Positions 1 through 7,197 of a DNA stretch of 23,978 nucleotides are shown here, piece by piece; the stretch's first letter is position 1; each line of letters opens with the position of its first letter. The stretch comes from DAOTUB01 sp034437455. Its GTDB lineage: Bacteria; Chloroflexota; Anaerolineae; B4-G1. Below the pieces are notes generated by a model that made no database searches, was not told the origin of the DNA, and saw only the letters and a list, made by a program, of their open reading frames with translations. The translations under genes and the position numbers were made by a program. The DNA lies in the NCBI GenBank assembly GCA_034437455.1, contig DAOTUB010000143.1, forward strand, positions 1-23,978. Direction: 5' to 3'.

Positions 1-180
1 TGGGGGGAACAGGAGAACGGAGAGCGAGACCTCTCTCCCAAGGGGTGGGGGGAACAGGAGAACGGAGAGCGAGACCTCTCTCCCAAGGGATGGGGGGAAC
101 AGGAGAACGGAGAGCGAGACCTCCCTCCCAAGGGATGGGGGGAACAGGAGAACGGAGAGCGAGACCTCCCCCCCCTTGGG
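1..180 (+). repeat. 45-bp in-frame tandem repeat array within murG (four units)
   Basis: Units begin at 1, 46, 91 and 136 and are nearly identical, differing mainly at the T/C in the CCTCTCTCCC segment and the last base. The unit is 45 bp, exactly 15 codons, so the array keeps the murG frame and encodes GGNRRTESETSLPRD-like units without a stop. The fourth unit runs into the C8/G7 palindrome at 165-198. The array may extend beyond the left window edge. Confidence 0.93.
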
Positions 181-832
181 GGGGACAGAGGGGGGGGGCA
201 AGGTGGTCGTGACCGGCTACCCGGTGCGAGCCGAGTTTCACGGTATCGAACGGGCCGAGGCGCGGGATGCGTTGGACTTGGCGCTCGACGAGCCGGTGCT
301 TCTGGTGATGGGAGGCAGCCGGGGGGCGCGCAGTATCAACGAGGCCCTGAGCGGAGTATTGGAGCAGATATTGGAGTTGGCGCAGGTGGTGCACGTGAGC
401 GGAGAGCTGGATTGGTCGTGGGTGGTGGAGCGGCGCGAGACGCTATCGGAACCGCTCAAGGCCCGCTACCAGACCCTCCCCTACCTGCACCAGATCGAAC
501 TGGGGTTGGCGGCTGCGGATCTGGCAGTCTGCCGGGCGGGAGCCATGACGTTGGGAGAATTGCCTTTCTTCGGATTGCCTGCGGTGTTGGTACCGTATCC
601 GCATGCCTGGCGCTACCAGCGAGTCAACGCGGAGTGGCTGGCCGGGCGCGGGGCGGCGCTGGTGCTGGACGACGAGCGACTGGCGGAAGAGCTGCTGCCC
701 ACCGTGCGCGACTTGCTTTCGGATCGCGAGCGGTTGGCGCAGATGGGAGAGCGAGCGCGGGCGCTGGCTCGCCCCGATGCGGCGGCGCGGTTGGCGGCGG
801 AATTGCAGGCACTAGCGACGAGGAGAGCCTGA
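2..832 (+). CDS. murG: MurG, UDP-GlcNAc:lipid I GlcNAc transferase (5' partial) with in-frame repeat insertion
   Basis: MurG transfers GlcNAc from UDP-GlcNAc to lipid I on the inner membrane face, giving lipid II. Only the C-terminal half is visible. The frame is open from the window edge, so the gene starts upstream; a TTG at 176 would be an artificial start. The first ~58 visible residues are four in-frame 15-residue units. Then come the GGTEGGG peptide and the linker strand VVVTGYPVR, which in the family joins the N- and C-terminal Rossmann domains. The C-domain shows the nucleotide-binding GGSRGARSIN and the CRAGAMTLGE motif, followed by a conserved Gln and Asn-Ala (YQRVNA). The stop is one base before the next gene's ATG, so the two are co-transcribed. 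The identity is secure. The insertion lies at the interdomain linker, where extra residues may be tolerated. Confidence 0.93.
   Translation, partial: GGNRRTESETSLPRGGGNRRTESETSLPRDGGNRRTESETSLPRDGGNRRTESETSPPLGGTEGGGKVVVTGYPVRAEFHGIERAEARDALDLALDEPVLLVMGGSRGARSINEALSGVLEQILELAQVVHVSGELDWSWVVERRETLSEPLKARYQTLPYLHQIELGLAAADLAVCRAGAMTLGELPFFGLPAVLVPYPHAWRYQRVNAEWLAGRGAALVLDDERLAEELLPTVRDLLSDRERLAQMGERARALARPDAAARLAAELQALATRRA
165..198 (+). repeat. Coding palindromic element, murG copy
   Basis: The core is CCT, a run of 8 C (168-175), TT, 7 G (178-184), ACAGA and 9 G (190-198). The C and G runs form a very stable hairpin. In the murG frame it encodes TSPPLGGTEGGG. The same core, differing only in the central dinucleotide, lies in murB at 3417-3450 and is read in the equivalent frame. 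Confidence 0.9.
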
Positions 833-833
833 C

Positions 834-1400
834 ATGGTTCCTCTAAATACAGTCTTTTGGGGTATGGTCTTTTTATTTGGCATGATCGGCGCCATGCGTG
901 GTTGGGCCAAAGAGATCATGGTCACTTGTGGGATTATGCTGGCGCTGTTTGTCCAGCAAGTGGTCGGGCAGTTCGTACTGGGTCCACAGAATCCTTACCT
1001 GCCGATGCTTTTGAATGTTTCGCCGGATAATCTTGCCCCGCCTGTGTACGACAAGACCCAGTTTGCGATTTGCACGATCGTCTTGTTCGTGTTGACCTTT
1101 TTTGGCTACGCCGGTCCCACGCTGGCCGCGCGCGGTGGAGCCAGCGTGGCCCGCGAGCGTTTGCAGGAGGGGCTGCTCGGGTTTTTCATCGGACTACTCA
1201 ACGGGTACATGCTCTTTGGGACCTTGTGGTTTTACATGGACAAGAATCAGTACGCTTTTGGAGGGATCATACCGCCGGTCGAAGGTTCTACAGCCTGGAC
1301 CGTTGCGCGCAACTATTTGTTGCCGCTCTGGTTCACGACGCCGATGCTCTTTGTGGCGGTTGCTCTGGCCTTTATCTTTGTCATCATCGCGTTTATCTGA
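834..1400 (+). CDS. CvpA-like multi-pass membrane protein
   Basis: A 188-residue hydrophobic protein with about five predicted membrane segments (roughly residues 3-21, 27-48, 75-96, 113-134 and 168-188). The N-terminal pattern, a first helix followed by RGWAKE and a second helix, resembles the CvpA (colicin V production) family, as does a later GLLNGYMLF helix. CvpA-type proteins are linked to envelope integrity in other bacteria, but their molecular role is not settled. The ATG at 834 follows the murG stop by one base, with AGGAGAG upstream as ribosome binding site. murC begins 16 bases after its stop. Its place between murG and murC suggests a job in envelope synthesis or division. The family assignment is tentative; that it is a real co-transcribed membrane protein is likely. 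Confidence 0.72.
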   Translation: MVPLNTVFWGMVFLFGMIGAMRGWAKEIMVTCGIMLALFVQQVVGQFVLGPQNPYLPMLLNVSPDNLAPPVYDKTQFAICTIVLFVLTFFGYAGPTLAARGGASVARERLQEGLLGFFIGLLNGYMLFGTLWFYMDKNQYAFGGIIPPVEGSTAWTVARNYLLPLWFTTPMLFVAVALAFIFVIIAFI

Positions 1401-1416
1401 AAAGGTTCGGGGAGAG

Positions 1417-2814
1417 ATGAACTTTCGAGGGAGGCGTGTACATCTTGTAGGTATCGGCGGGGCGGGACTTTCGGCCATCGCCCGCGTGTTGCTGGAGCAG
1501 GGAGCGGAGGTCTCTGGCTCTGACCTGGCGATCTCGCCCATGGCCGAGGCGCTGGCGCGAGACGGCGTCCAAGTCTTTGCGGGACACCACGCGGAGAATG
1601 TGAACGGCGCGGATCTGGTCGTCGTATCCTCGGCGGTACCTCCGTCCAACGTCGAGGTGCTTGCCAGCCAGGCGGCGGGCATCCCGGTGTTGAGTCGTCC
1701 CGAATTTCTCGGCCAGATGATGAGCGGATACCAGGGCGTGGCGGTCGCGGGCACGCACGGCAAGACGACGACGACGGCGATGCTTGCTTCCATCCTGCTG
1801 GAGGCCGGGCGCGATCCGACCTTCATCGTCGGCGGGATGATCGCGCACCTGGAGACGAACGCCCGCGCGGGAGAGGGAGAGCTTTTCGTCATCGAGGCGG
1901 ACGAATACGACCGCACCTTTCTCAGCCTGACGCCCGAGGTGGCCGTGATCACCAACGTCGAGCACGATCACCCGGACTGCTATCCGACCTTTGTCGATTT
2001 TCGGGCCGCTTTCGAGGCGTTCGCCGCGCTTGTGCCACAGAATGGCCTGCTGGCGGTCTGCTGGGACGACCCGGTGGCGCGGGAACTTGGAGAGCGGCGG
2101 CGAGACACGGGGGCGTCGGTGGCGTTCTTTGGGCTGGAGAAGGGGGCGCAGTGGCGAGCCGAAAAAGTGCGGCCCAATGCCTCGGGGGGTGTAGATTTTT
2201 TGGCGATGCGCGACGGCGGGGGGCTGGGTTGGGTGCGATTGCGGCTACCTGGTAACCATAACGCCTCAAATGCGATGGCGGCCCTGGCGGTGGCGGATTT
2301 TCTCGGCGTTCCCTTGCGGGCATCAAAGAGCGCGTTGGCCGAGTTCCGTGGCGTGGGGCGGCGTTTCGAGATCAAGGGCGAGGCCGCGGGAGTGGTTGTG
2401 GTGGACGATTACGCCCATCACCCGACCGAGATTCGGGCCACGCTCCAGGCAGCGCGACAGCGTTTCCCGCACCGGAGACTGTGGGCCGTGTGGCAGCCAC
2501 ACACCTACAGCCGCACGCGTGCGCTGCTGGAAGAGTTCACGCAGTCGTTCGACGTGGCCGATCACGTCATCGTCTTGCCCATCTACGCCGCCCGCGAGAA
2601 TGACACAGGCGACCCTGGGTCGCACGGCGTCAGCAGCGCCGACGTGGCGGCCGCGATGCAGCATCCCGACGTCCGTTGTGCCAGCTCGCTGGACGAGGCG
2701 CTGGTCTGGCTGGGCACCGAGGCGCAGCTCGGCGACGTGGTATTGACGCTGGGCGCGGGGGATGGGGATAGGGTGGGGGAGTGGTTGTTGGAAGCGCTGG
2801 GCAATGAACAATGA
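1417..2814 (+). CDS. murC: UDP-N-acetylmuramate--L-alanine ligase MurC
   Basis: MurC is the cytoplasmic ATP-dependent ligase that adds L-Ala to UDP-MurNAc, the first amino acid of the peptide stem. The protein has 465 residues, normal for the family. The N-terminal domain has the UDP-binding loop GIGGAGLSAIA. The central domain has the ATP loop GTHGKTTTT at residues 112-120, then EADEYDRTF and NVEHDHPD. The C-terminal domain starts near RRFEIKGE and contains VVDDYAHHPTEI and QPHTYSRT. The start is the ATG at 1417, behind GGGGAGAG; the reading frame is open much further upstream but overlaps the previous gene. The 3' end overlaps the start of murB by 11 bases, which indicates tight co-expression. 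Confidence 0.96.
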   Translation: MNFRGRRVHLVGIGGAGLSAIARVLLEQGAEVSGSDLAISPMAEALARDGVQVFAGHHAENVNGADLVVVSSAVPPSNVEVLASQAAGIPVLSRPEFLGQMMSGYQGVAVAGTHGKTTTTAMLASILLEAGRDPTFIVGGMIAHLETNARAGEGELFVIEADEYDRTFLSLTPEVAVITNVEHDHPDCYPTFVDFRAAFEAFAALVPQNGLLAVCWDDPVARELGERRRDTGASVAFFGLEKGAQWRAEKVRPNASGGVDFLAMRDGGGLGWVRLRLPGNHNASNAMAALAVADFLGVPLRASKSALAEFRGVGRRFEIKGEAAGVVVVDDYAHHPTEIRATLQAARQRFPHRRLWAVWQPHTYSRTRALLEEFTQSFDVADHVIVLPIYAARENDTGDPGSHGVSSADVAAAMQHPDVRCASSLDEALVWLGTEAQLGDVVLTLGAGDGDRVGEWLLEALGNEQ

Positions 2815-3817
2815 ACAATCTTTAATCTCCGATTTGGCCGCGGCGTTGGGTCCGCGCGTCCGGCGCGACGAGCCATTGGCTTCCCACACCGCCATGCGCG
2901 TCGGCGGCCCGGCTGATTTGCTGATCGTCTGCGAGCGCGTGGATGAACTGGTCAGGGCGGTGAGACTGGCGCGGCGACACGACGTTCCCTGGCGGCTGTT
3001 GGGCGGTGGCTGCAACGTGCTGGTCGCCGATAGCGGTGTTCGCGGATTGGTGATCGTCAATCGGGCGGCGCGCATCGAGTTCGACGGCACAGTGGCGCGA
3101 GCAGAGACGGGCGCGCAGTTGGCCGTGTTGGCCCGCGAGGCGGTCGAGCGCGGGCTGGCGGGATTGGAATGGGCGGCGGGGCTGCCGGGCACGGTGGGCG
3201 GGGCGGTGGTGGGCAACGCCGGCGCTTTCGAGGGCAATGTCGCCGGTGTGTTGCGCAGCGCGACCGTGCTGGAGCCGAGCGGCGAGACGGTGGAGAGACC
3301 GAATCAGTGGTTCGAGTTCGAGTATCGAGAAAGCCGCATCAAACGCCAACCAACTTCCTCCCCCCCTATGAGAGGAGCAGGAGTTGGAGTTCCTGTACAA
3401 GCGGTATATCGCACTTCCTCCCCCCCCATGGGGGGGACAGAGGGGGGGGGATACGTGGTCCTCGCCGCAACGTTTGAATTGGAGCCGGGAGATCCCAAGA
3501 CGCTCGCGGCGCAGGCGGGCGATATTTTGGAGTGGCGCAGGATTCGCCATCCGTCGGGGGCGACGATGGGCTCGACCTTCAAGAATCCGCCGGACAGTCA
3601 CGCGGGCTATTTGATCGAGCAGGCCGGCCTTCGGGGATACCGCGTCGGCGGCGCGCAGGTTTCGGAGTTGCATGGAAATTTCTTTATGAACACCGGCGGC
3701 GTGACCGCGGCGGACGTATTGGCCCTCATCGAGCACGTGCGGGCGGAGGTACGGCGACAGTTCGGGGTAGAGCTGGAATTGGAGATCGAGTTGGTAGGCT
3801 CGTGGGGGAAAGGATAA
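2804..3817 (+). CDS. murB: UDP-N-acetylenolpyruvoylglucosamine reductase MurB with in-frame repeat insertion
   Basis: MurB is the FAD/NADPH enzyme that reduces UDP-GlcNAc-enolpyruvate to UDP-MurNAc. FAD-binding features are HTAMRVGGPAD (28-38), LGGGCNVLVADSG (66-78) and GLPGTVGGAVVGNAGAF (126-142). The catalytic Tyr/Arg region is YRES (174-177), and Ser257 in GSTFKNPP is the likely proton donor. Residues 184-216 are 33 extra residues not expected in MurB. They lie between the RESRIK segment and the strand YVVLAATFEL, a surface hairpin position, and come from two 60-bp-spaced repeat copies in frame. Without them the length (about 304) fits the short MurB class. The ATG at 2804 overlaps the murC end. 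The stop overlaps the ddl start by one base (TAATG). Confidence 0.95.
   Translation: MNNEQSLISDLAAALGPRVRRDEPLASHTAMRVGGPADLLIVCERVDELVRAVRLARRHDVPWRLLGGGCNVLVADSGVRGLVIVNRAARIEFDGTVARAETGAQLAVLAREAVERGLAGLEWAAGLPGTVGGAVVGNAGAFEGNVAGVLRSATVLEPSGETVERPNQWFEFEYRESRIKRQPTSSPPMRGAGVGVPVQAVYRTSSPPMGGTEGGGYVVLAATFELEPGDPKTLAAQAGDILEWRRIRHPSGATMGSTFKNPPDSHAGYLIEQAGLRGYRVGGAQVSELHGNFFMNTGGVTAADVLALIEHVRAEVRRQFGVELELEIELVGSWGKG
3353..3450 (+). repeat. Coding palindromic element, murB copies (two, 60-bp period)
   Basis: Two related segments start at 3353 and 3413, 60 bp (20 codons) apart. Both begin ACTTCCTCCCCCC. The second has 8 C (3420-3427), AT, 7 G (3430-3436), ACAGA and 9 G (3442-3450), the same core as at 165-198 in murG. 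The first copy has a degenerate right arm (TATGAGAGGAGCAGGAG). Translated in the murB frame they give TSSPPMRGAG... and TSSPPMGGTEGGG. Confidence 0.9.
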
Positions 3818-4950
3818 TGGCACAAAAGATCCGCGTTGGCGTGGTCTTTGGCGGTCGGTCAGGAGAGCACGAGGTCTCGCTCGTCTCTGCCCGGTCGGTG
3901 ATGAACGCGATGGACAAGGAAAAGTACGAGATTGTGCCCATCGGCATCACCCAGGAGGGGCGCTGGCTCGCCTCCGGTGACCCGATGAAGGCGCTGACGT
4001 CGGGAGACGTAGAGGCGAGCCGCCCCGCGGCATTGCTGGGCGACGCTTCTCGGCGCGACCTGGTGCGGCTGGAGGAGACGAATCAGGTGATCAAGGCGAC
4101 GCGGCTGGCGGAACTCGACGTCATCTTCCCTGTCCTGCACGGGCCTTATGGCGAGGATGGCACGGTCCAGGGATTGCTGGAGCTGGCGGGAATTCCCTAC
4201 GTGAGCGCGGGCGTGACCGCGTCGGCGGTGGGGATGGACAAGGTGGTCTTTAAGGACGTGATGCGGGCCCACGGCTTGCCGATAGCGGATTACGTGATGA
4301 TCAAGCGGAAAGAGTGGGAGGCAGATCCGGAGGCGGCGATGGACCAAGCCGAGACAGCGTTGGGCTACCCGGTCTTTACCAAACCGGCGAATCTGGGTTC
4401 CAGTGTGGGCATCAGCAAATGCCGCGACCGGGCCGGGCTGGCGGCCGGGTTGGCCGACGCGGCCCGGTACGACCGCAAATTGCTGGTCGAGGCGGCGGTG
4501 CCGGCGGTGCGAGAGATCGAGGTCAGTGTGTTGGGCAACGACGATCCCATCGCCTCGGTTCCGGGTGAGATCATCCCCAGCCGCGAGTTTTACAGCTACG
4601 AGGCCAAGTACATCGACGACGGCGACGAGGCATCGAAGCTGCTCATCCCTGCTCCCCTCTCGCCAGAGATGACCGAGCGGGTGCGGGATCTGGCAGTGCG
4701 GGCGTATATGGCGATTGACTGCGCGGGGATGGCGCGGGTCGATCTCATGCTCTCTGGCAAGACGGAAGAACTGTACGTCAACGAATTGAACACCATCCCA
4801 GGTTTCACTCACATCAGTATGTATCCCAAGTTGTGGGAGGCGACCGGGATCTCTTATCCAGAGCTGATCGACCGGTTGATCGAATTGGCGCTCGAACGAT
4901 ATCGAGACAAGGAATGCTCGGAGGTGTCGTACCAGCCTCCGGAGCGGTAA
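3817..4950 (+). CDS. ddl: D-alanine--D-alanine ligase
   Basis: Ddl joins two D-Ala using ATP, making the dipeptide that MurF adds to the muropeptide. It is a 377-residue ATP-grasp protein. The N-terminal loop has GEHEVS with Glu17; HGPYGEDGTVQG is at 108-119; the ATP-grasp strand VFTKPANLGSSVG is at 186-198; the omega-loop REFYSYEAKY is at 256-265; the Mg-binding NELNTIPGFT is at 322-331. The Tyr-rich omega loop is the D-Ala-D-Ala type and not the His-containing D-Ala-D-Lac (Van) type. The start is the ATG at 3817, overlapping the murB stop, with GGGGAAAGG as ribosome binding site. A longer upstream open frame is not needed. It is followed by a 113-bp gap with a palindromic repeat before ftsQ. 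Confidence 0.95.
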   Translation: MAQKIRVGVVFGGRSGEHEVSLVSARSVMNAMDKEKYEIVPIGITQEGRWLASGDPMKALTSGDVEASRPAALLGDASRRDLVRLEETNQVIKATRLAELDVIFPVLHGPYGEDGTVQGLLELAGIPYVSAGVTASAVGMDKVVFKDVMRAHGLPIADYVMIKRKEWEADPEAAMDQAETALGYPVFTKPANLGSSVGISKCRDRAGLAAGLADAARYDRKLLVEAAVPAVREIEVSVLGNDDPIASVPGEIIPSREFYSYEAKYIDDGDEASKLLIPAPLSPEMTERVRDLAVRAYMAIDCAGMARVDLMLSGKTEELYVNELNTIPGFTHISMYPKLWEATGISYPELIDRLIELALERYRDKECSEVSYQPPER

Positions 4951-4963
4951 AAAGATCTAGATT

Positions 4964-5018
4964 CGTAGTAACGACTTTAGGCGTTTCCTGGCGGAAAGAC
5001 GGCTAAAGCCGTTACTAC
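4964..5018. repeat. Dispersed palindrome A (GTAGTAACG-type), copy 1
   Basis: An imperfect inverted repeat: left arm CGTAGTAACGACTTTAGGCG (4964-4983) and right arm ending GGCTAAAGCCGTTACTACG (5000-5018), with about 17 of 19 core bases paired. It lies between ddl and ftsQ and has no downstream T-run, so it is not a typical intrinsic terminator. A related element lies at 20527-20565. Confidence 0.8.
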
Positions 5019-5063
5019 GGCCAAAACTATTATCTAAAGAGCTATAGAAAGGGCGGGAGGACA

Positions 5064-5897
5064 ATGGTGGCAATATCTCGAAGGCAGTATCGGCGGAAAA
5101 AGAAGAAAAAGAAGCAACGGCGATTCGAGAGGGCCGGCGCGGCTGTGCTGGGCCGGGTACGGATCGTGCAGGCGCCGGTGGTTTCTCGCTCGTTGCACTG
5201 GCTGCACGTGATGTGGAGGGTGTCGCTGGTCGCACTCGTCTTGATGGCGGTCGCGGCGCTGTGGCTGGCGCTCGACAGTCGTTTCTACATCTACCACGCC
5301 GACGTGGTGGGTGCAGAGCGGCTATCGTCCAAAGAGGTCTTTCGGGCCAGCGGATTGGGGGGGCTTCACGTGTTGTGGGCGCGTCCTTCCCGGCTTGAGT
5401 CTCTCATGTTGGAGGAGCTGCCGACGGTCGAGAGCGCCCAGATCGCATGTAGCCTGCCGGCGGATTGCACCATCACCGTCGTGGAACGGCAGCCGAAGGT
5501 GACGTGGAAGGAGGGGGAACAGTTGTGGTGGGTCGACGCCGAGGGCGTCATCTTCCCCGCCGAAGGGTCGCTTGCAGAGGGTTGGTTCGTACAAGGCTCG
5601 CTGCCACGAGATGAGCAAGGCCGGCTGGATAAGCGTGTGCGCGTCGCATTGTCCGAGTTGTGGACGGTGGGGATGGACAAAGTACCCTCGGAGCTGCAAT
5701 ACGTGCCGAGCCGGGGGTTGGCGTTCACCGATGAGCGGGGCTGGCGCATCATCGTGGGGCAGGGGGCGGGGATGGCCGAGCGGTTGCGGGTGTTGAAGCA
5801 GTTGGTGGACTACCTGAAAGCGCGCGACTTGACGCCCCGGTTCGTGGACGTGCGCTTCCCGGGCGCGCCTTATTACTCGCTGACGACCGACTGGTGA
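5064..5897 (+). CDS. ftsQ: Cell division protein FtsQ/DivIB
   Basis: FtsQ is a bitopic membrane protein of the divisome that links FtsB/FtsL to the septal synthase FtsWI. The 277-residue protein has a strongly basic cytoplasmic tail (residues 6-23, with a Lys run), one membrane helix at about 51-70, then a POTRA-type domain. That domain starts at FYIYHADVVGAERLS and continues to the ITVVERQP strand, and is followed by the beta domain with WWVDAEGVIFPA. The ATG at 5064 has GGGAGGAC upstream. Its place before ftsA and ftsZ is the classic order. Sequence conservation in this family is low, so position and topology carry much of the call. Confidence 0.9.
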   Translation: MVAISRRQYRRKKKKKKQRRFERAGAAVLGRVRIVQAPVVSRSLHWLHVMWRVSLVALVLMAVAALWLALDSRFYIYHADVVGAERLSSKEVFRASGLGGLHVLWARPSRLESLMLEELPTVESAQIACSLPADCTITVVERQPKVTWKEGEQLWWVDAEGVIFPAEGSLAEGWFVQGSLPRDEQGRLDKRVRVALSELWTVGMDKVPSELQYVPSRGLAFTDERGWRIIVGQGAGMAERLRVLKQLVDYLKARDLTPRFVDVRFPGAPYYSLTTDW

Positions 5898-5939
5898 CGC
5901 GCAGTACGTATCGCGTGTTGCGTAAGGGGTAAAAGCACG

Positions 5940-7160
5940 GTGGAACGCACAATCGTAGGCATCGACGTAGGCAGCAGCAAGGTGTGCACCCTCGTGGGCG
6001 AGTTGGGCGAGGGAGGCCAGGTCCGCGTGATCGGAGTGGGTGTGGTTCCTGCGCGCGGCATGCGCCAGGGCGTGGTGGTCAACGTGGAGGAAGCCACGGC
6101 GGCGATGATGGCCTCGGTCGAGAAAGCCGAGCGCACGTCCGGGTACAAGATCGAGCGGGCGTATGCGAGTCTCAGCGGCACCCACGTCTCTTCACTCAAC
6201 AGCCGTGGGGTGGTGGGCATCTCTCACCGCGAGCACGGGATCACCGTGGAGGACGTGGAGCGGGCGCTCGACGCGGCTTGCGCCATTGCCGTGCCTCACA
6301 ACCAGGAGATCGTGCACGTGATCCCCCGGGGGTACGTGGTGGACGGCCAGAGCGGCGTGCGCGACCCGCTCGGTATGCACGGCTTCCGCCTGGAGGTCGA
6401 GGCGCATATCGTCACCGCGGCCACCAGTTCGATCCAGAACCTGGTCAAGTGTGTGGAGGATACCGGCCTGGAGGTGGACGAGTTGGTCCTGGCGAGCGTG
6501 GCCGCCGGCGACGCCGTGCTGACAGAGACCGAGCGGGAGATGGGAGTCGTGTTGGCCGACGTGGGCGCGGGCACGGCCAATATCGCCATTTTCATCGACG
6601 GCACGATCTGGCACGCGGTCACGCTGGGGATGGGCGGCGAGTACATCACCAAGGACATTGCCATCGGCCTACGGCTGCCGCCCGAGGTCGCCGAGCGAGT
6701 CAAGGTTCAGCACGGTCACGCGCTCGCGGCCCAGGTGCCGCCCGACGAGCAGTTTTCGGTGTCCTCTTTTGGCGGGAGCGTGCCTCAGGTTGTGCCCCGC
6801 TGGAAGTTGGCCGAGATCGTCGAGGCGCGGGCGGAAGAGATTCTTATGATGATCCAGCAGGAGATGAAACGGTCGGGCTACGACGGACTGCTGCCCGCCG
6901 GCGTCGTATTGTGCGGCGGCACGGCGCAGTTGTCGGGTATCCAGGAGTTGGGGCGAGATGTCTTTGGGTTGCCGGTGCGCGTGGGAGCGCCCCAGGAATT
7001 TCATGGTCTCGTGGATACCATTTCTACCCCGGCCCACGCGGTGAGTGCGGGATTGATGAAATGGGGCGGAACTGTGGAGGCGCGACCCCAGTTGCGCCGG
7101 TTTGAACCCGGCCTGGGGAAGCGTTTTCTCAATTGGTTGCGAGTGTTACTGCCTGGCTAA
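5940..7160 (+). CDS. ftsA: Cell division protein FtsA
   Basis: FtsA is the actin-like protein that anchors FtsZ filaments to the membrane and recruits later divisome proteins. The 406-residue protein has phosphate-1 IVGIDVGSSKV (residues 5-15), the 1C domain in the region MRQGVVVNVEEA, phosphate-2 LADVGAGTANIAIF, and the adenosine motif VVLCGGTAQL. The C-terminus GLGKRFLNWLRVLLPG is an amphipathic membrane-targeting helix, as expected. The start is GTG at 5940, with AAGGGGT 10 bases upstream. A 42-bp gap separates it from ftsQ. ftsZ starts 37 bases downstream. Confidence 0.95.
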   Translation: MERTIVGIDVGSSKVCTLVGELGEGGQVRVIGVGVVPARGMRQGVVVNVEEATAAMMASVEKAERTSGYKIERAYASLSGTHVSSLNSRGVVGISHREHGITVEDVERALDAACAIAVPHNQEIVHVIPRGYVVDGQSGVRDPLGMHGFRLEVEAHIVTAATSSIQNLVKCVEDTGLEVDELVLASVAAGDAVLTETEREMGVVLADVGAGTANIAIFIDGTIWHAVTLGMGGEYITKDIAIGLRLPPEVAERVKVQHGHALAAQVPPDEQFSVSSFGGSVPQVVPRWKLAEIVEARAEEILMMIQQEMKRSGYDGLLPAGVVLCGGTAQLSGIQELGRDVFGLPVRVGAPQEFHGLVDTISTPAHAVSAGLMKWGGTVEARPQLRRFEPGLGKRFLNWLRVLLPG

Positions 7161-7197
7161 GTGCGCCGGGTATCTATCACGATGAAGGAGGAATGAA

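Noticed and set aside
176..178. TTG as the start of a short murG gene
   Set aside because: It lies inside the coding repeat and the frame is open upstream to the window edge; the N-terminal domain of MurG must be further left.
3353..3450. Treating murB as frameshifted or broken by the repeat
   Set aside because: The insertion is a multiple of three with no stop, and all catalytic and FAD-binding motifs on both sides are intact.
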